This document shows positions 23,793 to 31,980 of a stretch of 64,000 nucleotides of DNA, piece after piece. A program made the position numbers and the translations under genes. The notes beneath the pieces were generated by a model that saw only the letters and a list, made by a program, of their open reading frames with translations, had not been told where the DNA came from and searched no databases. This DNA comes from Agrococcus jejuensis (lineage in GTDB: Bacteria > Actinomycetota > Actinomycetes > Actinomycetales > Microbacteriaceae), in the NCBI RefSeq assembly GCF_900099705.1, contig NZ_LT629695.1, positions 2,046,001 to 2,110,000 on the forward strand, given 5' to 3'. Numbering within the stretch: position 1 is the stretch's first letter; each line of letters opens with the position of its first letter.

Positions 23793-25007
23793 TCAGCCCG
23801 CGAACGCCATCTCGTTGGGCGCCGCATCCAGCGACGCGGTCGCGAGGGTCTCGCCCGAGTCGAGGTCGATCGCGACGATCTGCAGGCTGTCGGGATCGGT
23901 CACGTACGCCGTGTGGCCCTCGACGACGAGGTACGGGTGAGCCGTCTGCCACTCGATGGGGTTCTCCCACGCCTCGATCGCCGGGTACGAGGCGACGAGC
24001 TCGCCCGACTCGTCGATGCCGTGCAGCTGACCGTCGGTGCCGACGAACCACAGGCCGCCGTGGTGGTCGCGCTCGACCGTCTGCCACGTGTACTCGACGC
24101 CCTCGGGCAGGTCGACGATCTGCCACGTGCCCGCGGCGGTGTCGACGAGGCCGAAGCGGTGCAGCACGTTGCCCTCGGCGTCGGGGTCGTCGCGGTAGTC
24201 GGTGAAGGCGATCGCCGACTCGTCGGTCGTGTAGAGGTTGCCGACGCGGCCGAACTCGTCGGGGCTGTCGAGCTTCGTGAACGCGCCGTCGCCGTACAGC
24301 AGCACGCCGTCCTGGCAGCCGATGAGCACGTGCTCGTCGGCGGCGACGCCCTCGCCGTGCACGGAGGGGCACGACTCGTCGCGCGCGGTCTCGGTGCCGT
24401 CGACGTCGAGGATGCGCACGCCGGTGCGGGCCTCCTCGGTGCCGAGGGTCGACACGATCGTGCCGTCCTCCAGCTCGACGGCGACGCCGTGGTGCGCTGC
24501 CTCCGACTCGTGCGCCGTCACGTCGGCGGGCAGGGCGGCGCCGTCGGTGAGGCTGTCGGCGTCGAACGTCCAGAAGTCGCCGGTCGCGTCGTCGAAGAGC
24601 ACCGTGCGGCCACCGTGCAGCACGACGTGACCGGGGGCGGCGCCCTCGAAGACCGCGCCCGTGAGCGCGGGGTCGGCGTCGGTCGACGCGCCCGTCGCGA
24701 GCACCTCGAAGCCGGCGCTCGTGCTGAGGAACACGTGCTCGCCGTCGCCTGCGGGGTTGACGCGCACGAAGTCGTCGTCGAGCGCGACGGTCTCGCCGAT
24801 CTGCTCGAGCGTGTCGGCGTCGAGCACGACGACGCCGCCCTCGACGGCGAGGGCGAGACGGCCGGCGTGGTCGTGCGCCTCCTCGGCCGAGGGGTCGGAT
24901 GCGGCGGGCTCGGCCTCGGCGGTCGAGCACGCCGCGAGGGCGAGCGCGGCCGCGGCGGCGACGGCGATGGCCGACGTCGTGCGCGTGCGGTGGCGGGGAT
25001 GGTGCAT
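23793..25007 (-). CDS. aztD: AztD-like secreted zinc metallochaperone (beta-propeller lipoprotein)
   Basis: A 404-residue lipoprotein. A signal peptide ends in the lipobox LAAC (about residue 27), followed by an acidic/His segment EEAHDHAG. The rest is a beta-propeller whose segments match the actinobacterial AztD family: DDFVRVNPAGDGEHVFLST, AHHGVAVELEDGTIVSTLG, CPSVHGEGVAADEHVLIGC, VLLYGDGAFTKLDSP, IEWQTAHPYLVVEGHTAYV. AztD proteins hand zinc to the AztC solute-binding protein of an ABC importer. The start ATG 25005-25007 has GAGAGGA upstream. It lies 43 nt after a paralogous gene in an operon with a Zur-type box. Confidence 0.82.
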   Translation of the reverse strand: MHHPRHRTRTTSAIAVAAAAALALAACSTAEAEPAASDPSAEEAHDHAGRLALAVEGGVVVLDADTLEQIGETVALDDDFVRVNPAGDGEHVFLSTSAGFEVLATGASTDADPALTGAVFEGAAPGHVVLHGGRTVLFDDATGDFWTFDADSLTDGAALPADVTAHESEAAHHGVAVELEDGTIVSTLGTEEARTGVRILDVDGTETARDESCPSVHGEGVAADEHVLIGCQDGVLLYGDGAFTKLDSPDEFGRVGNLYTTDESAIAFTDYRDDPDAEGNVLHRFGLVDTAAGTWQIVDLPEGVEYTWQTVERDHHGGLWFVGTDGQLHGIDESGELVASYPAIEAWENPIEWQTAHPYLVVEGHTAYVTDPDSLQIVAIDLDSGETLATASLDAAPNEMAFAG

Positions 25008-25050
25008 GGGGTTCCTCTCGGTGGGGGATGGGTGGGGTGGAGCTCGTGGG

Positions 25051-26163
25051 TCAGCCGGTGACGGCGAGCAGCGTCGCGTCGGGGGCGAGGACCGTGACCT
25101 CGCCGTCGTCGAGATCGATCGCGACGGCGCCGTCGGCGGCGATCGCGAAGGCGCGGTCGGCGTCGAGGGCGATCGGATGCTGCGGGTCGACGCCGCTCGT
25201 GCCGGCGAGCTCGGCGTCCGTGGCGTCGAGCACGGCGAGCGTGCCGTCGGCGCGCACGACGACGAGGCGTTCGGCGTCGTCGCCGACGGCGGCGACCTGC
25301 GTCGCGGCGCCCGTCGGCACGAGCGTCCACGTGCGCGCTCGGGTGTCGAGCATCCATGCGCTCGCGCCGTCGGCGGCGAGGCCCGCGACCGTCGGGCGGT
25401 CGCCACGGCCCGTGAGGCTCGCGGGAGCAGGGGCGCCGTCGGGCATCGGGATGGGCTCGGCGGCGACGTTCGGGCCGTCGACCGTCACGAGCACGGCGCC
25501 CTCGGCGCAGAGCACGGCGGCGCCGACGCGCGTCGCGACCGCATCCCGCGGGTCCGTGCACGCGGCGAGCGGGGCGAGCGCGCCGGCGTCGACGAGGCCG
25601 ACGGCACCGTCGGAGGCGGCGACGACGTGCCCTCCGACGACCGACGCGACGGCGCCGGGCGCGAGCGTGGCGAGGTCGGTGGCGGCGAGCTCGCCGTCGT
25701 CGAGCGCGTCGGGGTCGAGCGCGACGATGCGTCCGTCGGCACCGACGACGATCGTCGTCGTCGCGCTCGAGGCGATGCGCACCGGGCTCTCGAGGTCGAG
25801 CGTGCCGAGCACGCGCGGCGTGCCGACGTACGAGTGCGCGTGGTCGCCGTGCGGCACCGTCCAGGCGCCGCCGTCGACGATCGTCGCGCCGTCGGGCGTC
25901 GAGAGCGCCACGAGGCGGCCGTCGGTCGCGATCGCCGTGGCGCCAGGCACCTCGCCGACCGGCTCGGCGTCGCCCGACGCGACGTCGACGACCGTCACGG
26001 CGCCGTCGGCATCGACCGCGACGACGGTGCGCTGCGGGGCGTCGACCTCCTCGGCGCGGTCGGGCGCGGCGAGATCGGCCGACGCCGACGGCGTGGACGC
26101 GGGTTCGGGTTGCGGCGTCGCGCAGGCGGCGAGCGCGGTCGCTGCGGTCAGGGTCGCCGCCAT
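25051..26163 (-). CDS. AztD-like beta-propeller lipoprotein, divergent paralogue
   Basis: A 370-residue (from ATG 26163) propeller-like protein related to its downstream neighbour. It has a signal segment ending LAAC, a linker rich in Ala/Pro/Ser, then blades such as VVAVDADGAVTVVDVASGD. The motif WTVPHGDHAHSYVGTP matches the His-rich loop of AztD proteins, which the downstream copy lacks. The ATG at 26163 leaves out the positive n-region expected of a signal peptide; RIRR lies just upstream in frame, and a GGAG stands before an in-frame ATC at 26242-26244, so translation may begin there at a non-standard codon. Probably zinc-binding and exported. Confidence 0.65.
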   Translation of the reverse strand: MAATLTAATALAACATPQPEPASTPSASADLAAPDRAEEVDAPQRTVVAVDADGAVTVVDVASGDAEPVGEVPGATAIATDGRLVALSTPDGATIVDGGAWTVPHGDHAHSYVGTPRVLGTLDLESPVRIASSATTTIVVGADGRIVALDPDALDDGELAATDLATLAPGAVASVVGGHVVAASDGAVGLVDAGALAPLAACTDPRDAVATRVGAAVLCAEGAVLVTVDGPNVAAEPIPMPDGAPAPASLTGRGDRPTVAGLAADGASAWMLDTRARTWTLVPTGAATQVAAVGDDAERLVVVRADGTLAVLDATDAELAGTSGVDPQHPIALDADRAFAIAADGAVAIDLDDGEVTVLAPDATLLAVTG

Positions 26164-26288
26164 GGCGAGGGTCAGGCGGCGGATGCGGATGGGCGGGGCG
26201 TCGGGGCGCGCTACGGCGGCGCGCGGCGGCGTGGGGATGCGGATGGGGGCTCCTCGGTCGGTGGTCGCTGTGGACCTGCGACGAAGTT

Positions 26289-26307
26289 ATTGAGAATGAT
26301 GCTCAAT
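26289..26307. promoter_or_regulatory. Zur-box palindrome
   Basis: ATTGAG and CTCAAT flank AATGATG. The core TGAGAATGATGCTCA follows the actinobacterial Zur consensus pattern TGANAATNATNNTCA. It sits upstream of the AztD-like operon (126 bp from ATG 26163) and is the first AT-rich spot in the region. It predicts zinc-repressed expression. Confidence 0.8.
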
Positions 26308-26340
26308 CGCAAGTCGAGGACGGCGCGCGAGATGCTGCGC

Positions 26341-26379
26341 AGCGGGTGGGCACGTGCGCATCGCGCGTGCCCACCCGCT
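26341..26379. repeat. 14-bp inverted repeat between divergent genes
   Basis: AGCGGGTGGGCACG (26341-26354) and its perfect complement (26366-26379), 11-nt loop. The 26164-26470 gap otherwise holds the Zur box and the two promoters. Confidence 0.6.
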
Positions 26380-26470
26380 CAGGAGCACTCCGCGCGCATC
26401 CACGACTCGCCCGCGACACGGCGTCACCCCATCCGCATCCCGGGCATGGCGCATCGGGCAGGATGAGCGC

Positions 26471-27022
26471 ATGGCGCTGCCGCTCCGCGAGCTCTACCTC
26501 GACGCGCTCGAGCTGTTCACCGCCGAGGCGCTCGCGGCCTCGGACTCGCTCGGGCTGCCGTCGGCGTGCGAGGGGTGGGCGATCGCCGACGTCGTGCTGC
26601 ACCTCGTCGAGACGCAGCGCGGCAACGTCATCGCGCCGCTCACGGGCGACGTCGCCCCCATCGGGCCCACCTCGGCCCGTGCCGACGTGGCCGCCGTGCG
26701 CGCCATCGGCGTCTGGGAGCGCACCGCCCGCGAGGCGATGGCCGCCGTCGACGCGTGCGACGACGATCGCCTGCCGCTGCTGTACTTCCCGACGATGGAC
26801 CTCACGATGCACGCGTGGGACATCCGCTGGGGCGTCGCCCGCATCGGCCTCGCCGAGCGGCTCGAGCTGCCCGAGTCGCTGCTCGCGTTCGCCGAGGGGC
26901 TGCCGTCGCGCGTCGACTCCGACGCCGTGCGCTCGCCCGTCGCGTTCGCGGATGCGGTGCCCGCGCCGGCGGGTGCGTCGCGCACGACGGCGATCATGGC
27001 GTGGGCGGGCCGGCGGGTCTGA
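26471..27022 (+). CDS. Maleylpyruvate isomerase N-terminal/DinB-like fold protein
   Basis: A 183-residue helical protein of the mycothiol-dependent maleylpyruvate isomerase-like (TIGR03083/86) type. ELFTAEALAASDSLGLPSAC, then WAIADVVLHLVETQ (His ligand region), DLTMHAWDIRWGVAR (second His/Asp) fit the metal-binding four-helix bundle. Many such actinobacterial proteins are thought to be thiol transferases; its substrate is unknown. Start ATG 26471 with CAGGAT 6 nt upstream; an in-frame ATG at 26354 lies inside the inverted repeat and is not used here. Confidence 0.75.
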   Translation: MALPLRELYLDALELFTAEALAASDSLGLPSACEGWAIADVVLHLVETQRGNVIAPLTGDVAPIGPTSARADVAAVRAIGVWERTAREAMAAVDACDDDRLPLLYFPTMDLTMHAWDIRWGVARIGLAERLELPESLLAFAEGLPSRVDSDAVRSPVAFADAVPAPAGASRTTAIMAWAGRRV

Positions 27023-27038
27023 GCCCGCGCTGCGTTCG

Positions 27039-27109
27039 GCACGAGGCGACGCTGTGCGCGCCGTGCCGTGCGACACGCACCGGAAGGTGCTCTCAGCGTC
27101 GCCTCGTGC
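27039..27109. terminator. 16-bp inverted repeat after the isomerase-like gene
   Basis: GCACGAGGCGACGCTG (27039-27054) and its perfect complement (27094-27109) enclose 39 nt that contain a smaller GCACC/GGTGC hairpin. It begins 16 nt after the stop at 27022. Confidence 0.55.
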
Positions 27110-27159
27110 ACGACGCCGCCGTGCACCGACCATGCCTCAGCCCTGAGTAGCCTGGAGCC

Positions 27160-27711
27160 GTGACCGCGCGCGACGACCTCATCCAGCTCATCCGCGACGA
27201 GGCCGTCTTCCACGGCGACTTCGTGCTGACCAGCGGCAAGCGCGCGACGTACTACGTCGACATGCGCAAGCTGTCGCTCGACCACCGCGGCGCCCCGCTC
27301 ATCGGCGACGTGCTGCTCGACCTCATCGCCGACATCCCCGACGTCGCCGCGGTCGGCGGCCTCACGATGGGTGCCGATCCGCTCGCGAACGCCGTCATGC
27401 ACCGCGGCCTGGCGCGCGGGCTCGCGGTGGATGCATTCGTGGTGCGCAAGGAGCCGAAGGACCACGGCCGCGGCCGGCAGGTCGAGGGTCCGGATCTCGC
27501 GGGCAAGCGCGTCGTCGTGCTCGAGGACACCTCCACGACGGGTGGCAGCCCGATCAAGGCGATCGAGGCGCTGCGCAAGGTGGGCGCCGAGGTCGTGGCC
27601 GTCGCGGTCATCGTCGACCGCTCGACGGGTGCGCAGGCGGCGATCGAGGCGGCCGGCGTCGAGTACCGCGCGGCGATCCACCTCGCCGACCTGGGCCTCG
27701 ACCCCCAGTGA
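27160..27711 (+). CDS. pyrE: Orotate phosphoribosyltransferase
   Basis: A 183-residue type I phosphoribosyltransferase that joins orotate to PRPP to make OMP in pyrimidine synthesis. Seen are FHGDFVLTSGKRATYYVDMR (start of the OPRT fold), the catalytic loop FVVRKEPKDHGRGRQVEG with its Lys, and the PRPP-binding motif VVVLEDTSTTGGS. Start GTG 27160 has TAGCCT 6 nt upstream (leaderless). It stands alone, apart from other pyr genes, and ends 3 bases before a near-perfect 62-nt palindrome. Confidence 0.95.
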   Translation: MTARDDLIQLIRDEAVFHGDFVLTSGKRATYYVDMRKLSLDHRGAPLIGDVLLDLIADIPDVAAVGGLTMGADPLANAVMHRGLARGLAVDAFVVRKEPKDHGRGRQVEGPDLAGKRVVVLEDTSTTGGSPIKAIEALRKVGAEVVAVAVIVDRSTGAQAAIEAAGVEYRAAIHLADLGLDPQ

Positions 27712-27714
27712 CCC

Positions 27715-27776
27715 CACAGATGTGAGGTTTTCGGCCTCTTTTGACATCAAAAGGGGCCGAAAACCTCACATCTGTG
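27715..27776. terminator. Long palindrome of the GAGG..TCGGCC family (H1)
   Basis: 30-nt arms (27715-27744 and 27747-27776), complementary except for one T-G wobble, 2-nt loop CA. The core is GAGGTTTTCGGCC. Related palindromes are at 53920, 54716, 63373 and 63435, all at 3' ends of genes. Confidence 0.75.
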
Positions 27777-27804
27777 CCGAGCAGGACGAGACGAGAGGAG
27801 ACGG

Positions 27805-28728
27805 ATGGGCGGCGTGCTCATCGGGTTCGCGATCATCGCGTTCGTGATCCTCGTCGGCTGGCTGCTCGCCCGCGCGAAGGTCGTCTCGCAGGACGACCGC
27901 CTCGTGCTCAACAAGGTCGCGTTCTTCGGCGCGAGCCCCGCGCTGCTGTTCACGGTGCTCGCCGCATCCGACATCCGCGTGCTGTTCTCGGGTGTGCTGC
28001 TCGTCGCGCTGCTGATGTTCGTCGCCGTCGCGCTCATCTACATCGTGATCGCGCGCCTGCTCTTCACGAAGGACGTCGGCCGCATCGCGATCGGCGCCTC
28101 GACGTCGGGCTACTCGAACGTCAACAACATCGGCCTGCCCGTCGCCGTCTACGTCATCGGCGACGCGCAGTTCGTCGGCCCCATGATCATGCTGCAGCTG
28201 CTCGTGCTCGCCCCCGTGCTGCTCGGCGTGCTCGACGTCGTGCGCGCCGGCAAGGCGTCGTTCTGGGGCATCGTCACGCAGCCGCTGCGCAACCCCATCC
28301 TGATCGCGTCGGTGCTCGGCGCGCTCGTGTCGCTCACGGGGCTGCAGATCCCGGATCCGGTGCTCGCGCCGCTCGGGATCCTCGGCGGTGCTGCGGTGCC
28401 GCTCATGCTGCTGGCGTTCGGCATCTCGCTCGGCGGCGACAAGCCGCTGCGGCGCGGCTCGGGACGCAAGGAGATCCTGCTCGCGACGGCGCTGAAGTCG
28501 TTCGCGGCGCCCGCGATCGCGTTCGTGCTCGCGCGCTTCGTGTTCCAGCTGCCTGCCGACCTCGTCTACGCGTGCACGGTGATGGGCGCGCTGCCGACGG
28601 CGCAGAACATGTACCAGTACGCCCTGCGCTATCAGACCGGTCAGGTCGTCGCGCGCGACGTCATCCTGCTCACGACGATCCTGTCGCTGCCGGTGATGCT
28701 GCTCGTGGCGTGGCTGCTGCATCCGTAG
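27805..28728 (+). CDS. AEC (auxin efflux carrier) family transporter
   Basis: A 307-residue membrane protein with about ten spans. Family features are visible: GWLLARAKVVSQDDRLVLNK near the start (Asn/Lys after TM1), the GYSNVNNIGLPVA crossover motif of the first half, and GGAAVPLMLLAFGISLGG and MGALPTAQNMYQYA in the second half. AEC proteins move small organic anions or amino acids; the substrate here is unknown. Start ATG 27805 has AGGAGAC upstream. Confidence 0.9.
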   Translation: MGGVLIGFAIIAFVILVGWLLARAKVVSQDDRLVLNKVAFFGASPALLFTVLAASDIRVLFSGVLLVALLMFVAVALIYIVIARLLFTKDVGRIAIGASTSGYSNVNNIGLPVAVYVIGDAQFVGPMIMLQLLVLAPVLLGVLDVVRAGKASFWGIVTQPLRNPILIASVLGALVSLTGLQIPDPVLAPLGILGGAAVPLMLLAFGISLGGDKPLRRGSGRKEILLATALKSFAAPAIAFVLARFVFQLPADLVYACTVMGALPTAQNMYQYALRYQTGQVVARDVILLTTILSLPVMLLVAWLLHP

Positions 28729-28828
28729 CGCTGCGCGTCGAGCGCTTCGGCCCCGTGGGTGCCGTTCGTTGCGAGGTCACGACTTTCGGGGTTCGATTGG
28801 CCCACTAGGAGCCGGGAGGTCGAGTTTG

Positions 28829-29284
28829 GTGAGGTTCGTCGATGTTGATCCGGACGTGTTCAAAGCAAGAGAACGCCCACGCTGGGCCGCGCTCGTTCAA
28901 GCGCTGGAAAGTGTCCCGCCTGATTTCTCCTTCACTCGGCCCGGGCGGGGCTTCTTGGCGCGGGTCGGTGCGTGGGCGCTGATCGGAGCCGGTCTACTGG
29001 CACTGTTGTTGCTCCACATGGCCACGAGCGAGCCGAGTTTGGCTGTCCTCGGTTACCTCTCGCCCTTTCCGCTCTGGGTGGGGCTCCCATGGATAGTGGG
29101 CGCTCTAGTGAACTCGCCTCGCAGAAAACGCCGGACCGCGTTGGAAGTGCGCATGCGGACATTCCTCGTCGACAGCGACTACGAGGGTCGCAAGAGGCGC
29201 AGGGACGCGAGACGAGCCGAGCGCGACAGGGATGATCGTCGCTACTACCCACGCGCACGGAGTCGTGGCAGTCGGTTCCGCTGA
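28829..29284 (+). CDS. Hypothetical membrane protein in a lower-GC patch
   Basis: 151 residues: a soluble N-terminal part (FVDVDPDVFKARERPRWAAL), two membrane spans (about 48-65 and 71-92), and a strongly basic tail rich in Arg/Asp. Start is GTG 28829 or the adjacent TTG 28826, both behind GGGAGG. Two hand-counted lines inside are near 60-63% GC, well below the flanks (over 70%), so it may be acquired DNA. No domain recognised. Confidence 0.6.
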   Translation: MRFVDVDPDVFKARERPRWAALVQALESVPPDFSFTRPGRGFLARVGAWALIGAGLLALLLLHMATSEPSLAVLGYLSPFPLWVGLPWIVGALVNSPRRKRRTALEVRMRTFLVDSDYEGRKRRRDARRAERDRDDRRYYPRARSRGSRFR

Positions 29285-29523
29285 ATGCGGTTCTTGCGCC
29301 TGGTCGACGCCGGACTGGGAGCGGAGGGGCGGGCCCAGCCCGCAGAGCCATCATCGCGGTCACGGTCAGCACCACCAAGTCGAACGAATCCGCATGCTTG
29401 GTGCGATCAGAGATCGTCGTCTCGTGCGTGACTCCGGGAAGACAATGTGTCGAGCTGCGGCAGGCGGCGTCTGTGGATGATGTTTCCGACTGTCGCCGGA
29501 CTTCGCGAGATAGCGTTCGAATC

Positions 29524-29745
29524 GTGACCGCTGAGTACCACTCCATCTGGCAGGTCTTGCCGCAGGCGACACGCGACCGTCTGAGACGAGGGGAAGATGC
29601 CACGCACGAAGACGCGGCAGCCATCCTGCGCGCACCCCACGGGTCGAAGTCACACGTGCGCTGGGTGGAGCAGCCAGAACCGGGGAGCTGGCAGTTGACC
29701 CCCGAGTGCCGGTGGTGGTGTTCGCAGCAGTCATCCGGTCTGTAA
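29524..29745 (+). CDS. Possible small hypothetical gene
   Basis: A 73-codon frame starting at GTG 29524, with TAGCGT 7 nt upstream, encodes a Trp-rich, hydrophilic protein (EYHSIWQVLPQATRDRL, HEDAAAIL, SHVRWVEQPEPGSWQLTP). No family recognised. It may instead be a remnant; the surrounding 29285-30160 region contains no convincing gene. Confidence 0.35.
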   Translation: MTAEYHSIWQVLPQATRDRLRRGEDATHEDAAAILRAPHGSKSHVRWVEQPEPGSWQLTPECRWWCSQQSSGL

Positions 29746-30160
29746 GTTGTAGCGCGACGCAGAGTTGGCCGCCTCGGGCGCTGGACGGCCTCGTAGGTGT
29801 CGAGGTTTGCGCAGGCGATGGCCAACCCGTCTTCAGTGCGTGGGTTAGTCCGCGCTCTCTCTGGCCGACGGGTGAGTACTCCCCGGACGGTTCCGCCGTC
29901 CCGTATCGCCGTCGCGGCTACGCGCCGTCTGGCGTCGGGCCAAAGGCGAGCGCAGCCGTTGTATCTCTGCAGCAACGTGCGGCACTCTTTCGTCTTCGGG
30001 CCCATCGCCCTCGGCCCGACGTCGTCACCGCGCGACCTCGGGCACTCAGCAACCTCGATCTCGCCGGAGGCTGGCTGATCGCCGAGGACCGCACGCGCGC
30101 CGCCGCAGACGCGCTCGCTCGAGCGTCCTGCGGACCGGTTGCGGACTCAGCGACAGCGGG
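29746..30160. other. Gene-poor, lower-GC stretch
   Basis: Frames here are short, lack start signals and do not look like proteins on either strand. Together with 28729-29523 it forms a roughly 1.4-kb patch of lower GC between the AEC gene and the TctA-like operon, and may be a relic of transferred DNA. No terminal repeats or transposase pieces were recognised. Confidence 0.5.
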
Positions 30161-31543
30161 TCAGGCCAGCAGCGCCGTGATCGCCGGGACGGTCAGCACC
30201 GCCACGTAGTAGCCCATGAACTGCACGCCCGTGTGCATCTGCACGAGCTTGTTGAGCAGGCCTCCGACGAGGCCGACCGTGATCGCCACGCCCAGCGCGA
30301 CGAGGCCGCCCTCGTAGAGGCAGATCACGACGATGAGGCCCGCGAACGCGCCGATGACGGCCTCGTGCGAGACCGTGCGCATGATCCACGCGGCCGCCCG
30401 GTGCGCCTGCGTCATCGCGAACGGGTAGCAGAGCACCACGGCGATGATCACGGCGAGCAGGCCGAACACGAGGAACTGCCACGGCTCGAGCATGTCGTGC
30501 AGGTTGCTCGAGGTGCCCGCCTCGGCGTCGATCGTGTACACCGGCGGGGCGTTGAACAGGGGCGCGGCGGGACCGGCGGCGACGGGCGACAGCGGCAGGC
30601 CGATCGCGATGAGCGGGATGAGGGTCTCGGCGATGTACGTCGACTCCGTCGTGCCGTTCTTCACCGACATCATCGTCGTGAGGCGGCGGTAGCCGTTCTT
30701 GATGCGGCCCGCGAACGTCTCGCCCATCAGCACGGTCATCGCGACGGGCGAGAACACGAACGTCGCCGACGACACGACCGCCGCGCCCGCCGTCGAGGCC
30801 GCCTGCCGGGCGTCGAGCACCTGCAGGGGGTTCGGGATGCGTCCCGACCACGTGCGCGAGTCGGCCGCGAGCTCGAACGTGCGCGGCGCATCCCGACGCA
30901 TGCCCGCGCGACCCGAGGGGGCGAGCGCGAGGAAGAGGTCGGCGATGAGCGGGCCCGTCGCGATGCCGAGGAAGAACGCGATCGACAGGCCGCGGTCGAG
31001 CGCCCCGGTCGCGAACGCCTGCAGGCCGACGACGAGCAGCACGAACGGCACGAGCGCCACGAGGGCGGCCCAGCGACCCTTCGACAGCACGGCGATCGCG
31101 GCGGCGGCCGCGAGGAACAGCCACGGCGCGACCGCGGTGATGGCATCGGAGAACGGCGTGAGGATCCACGCGAACAGCACCGCGACCGGCACGGCGATGA
31201 CCGCGGCGACCACGCCGCCCGAGATGGCCTTGCGCAGCGCGATGTGCGGCACGCCCAGCTCGCGCAGCAGCTGCGCATCCCGCAGCAGCGGCGCGGCGAG
31301 CGTGTCGCCAGGGATGCCCAGCAGGGTCGTGGGGATGGCGTGCGTGATGTGCTTCGCCGACACCGCGGCCATGAAGAACGCGAAGACGCCCACGGGCGGC
31401 ACGCCCAGCAGGATCACGAGCAGCGTGATCGGCGCGACCGTGGCGGTCTCGTCGGTGCCCGAGACGAGGCCGAGGAGGCCGAACACGATGGCGCCGACGA
31501 GCGCCATGGCGGCGGCCCAGGCGAAGAGCTCGAGGATGTCCAT
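30161..31543 (-). CDS. TctA-like (tripartite tricarboxylate transporter) permease
   Basis: A 460-residue, roughly 10-12-span permease of the TctA/DUF112 family. The first conserved box GLLGLVSGTDETATVAPITL and the loop HAIPTTLLGIPGDTLAAPLL (family-type GIPG) are present. A second repeat-like box GRIKNGYRRLTTMM, then ESTYIAETLIPLIAIGLPLSP, closes the core. In known TTT systems TctA works with a small TctB and a periplasmic TctC; no TctC is in the window. The ATG at 31541-31543 shares one base with the stop of the small membrane gene. Its place after HMG-CoA lyase and reductase genes suggests import of mevalonate or a related hydroxy acid. Confidence 0.85.
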   Translation of the reverse strand: MDILELFAWAAAMALVGAIVFGLLGLVSGTDETATVAPITLLVILLGVPPVGVFAFFMAAVSAKHITHAIPTTLLGIPGDTLAAPLLRDAQLLRELGVPHIALRKAISGGVVAAVIAVPVAVLFAWILTPFSDAITAVAPWLFLAAAAAIAVLSKGRWAALVALVPFVLLVVGLQAFATGALDRGLSIAFFLGIATGPLIADLFLALAPSGRAGMRRDAPRTFELAADSRTWSGRIPNPLQVLDARQAASTAGAAVVSSATFVFSPVAMTVLMGETFAGRIKNGYRRLTTMMSVKNGTTESTYIAETLIPLIAIGLPLSPVAAGPAAPLFNAPPVYTIDAEAGTSSNLHDMLEPWQFLVFGLLAVIIAVVLCYPFAMTQAHRAAAWIMRTVSHEAVIGAFAGLIVVICLYEGGLVALGVAITVGLVGGLLNKLVQMHTGVQFMGYYVAVLTVPAITALLA

Positions 31544-31980
31544 CAGGCGGCACCCTCCGCCTCGACGCGGCGACGGTGCTGCGCGGCGAGGTCGTCGTAC
31601 AGGCCGAGCGCCTTCACCTCGGCGAGGATGCGCTCGGGCAGCTCGTCGGGATCGCCGAGCGGGCCGATCTCGGCCTCGATCGCATCCATCGCCTCCTGGC
31701 GCGAGCCCTCGGTGCTCGTGCCGATCACGACCGAGCGCTTGGGCGCGAACAGGCGCGCGGCGATGACGGCGGCGACGACGCACGCGCCGATGCCCGCGAG
31801 CAGCGCGTACGAGCGCTGCAGGCCCGGCGCGACGTCGGTCTGCGCGAAGCCCCACTCGGCGAGCAGGAACACGGGGGCGCCGAGGCCGACGCCCAGCACG
31901 ATCGACAGCACGAGGTGGCGCTGGTCGACGGTGTCGCCCCACACCTCCAGCAGCCTCGAGGGGGTGGGCGGCTTGGTCAT
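31543..31980 (-). CDS. Small two-span membrane protein (possible TctB counterpart)
   Basis: 145 residues with two membrane helices (about 23-45 and 57-78) and a charged cytoplasmic tail (GDPDELPERILAEVKALGLYDD). No family was recognised, and TctB proteins normally have four spans, so the equivalence is only positional: it is translated directly before the TctA-like permease and directly after the HMG-CoA lyase, with ATGA/TGATG overlaps on both sides. It most likely assists the permease. Confidence 0.65.
   Translation of the reverse strand: MTKPPTPSRLLEVWGDTVDQRHLVLSIVLGVGLGAPVFLLAEWGFAQTDVAPGLQRSYALLAGIGACVVAAVIAARLFAPKRSVVIGTSTEGSRQEAMDAIEAEIGPLGDPDELPERILAEVKALGLYDDLAAQHRRRVEAEGAA

Noticed and set aside
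28932..30005. A 357-codon minus-strand frame in the low-GC patch
   Set aside because: Product is Arg/Ser/Pro-rich with no domain, no start signal and it overlaps the better plus-strand membrane-protein gene.
29706..30209. A 167-codon plus-strand frame at the end of the low-GC patch
   Set aside because: No ribosome-binding site or promoter, composition unlike a protein, and it runs into the 3' end of the TctA-like gene.
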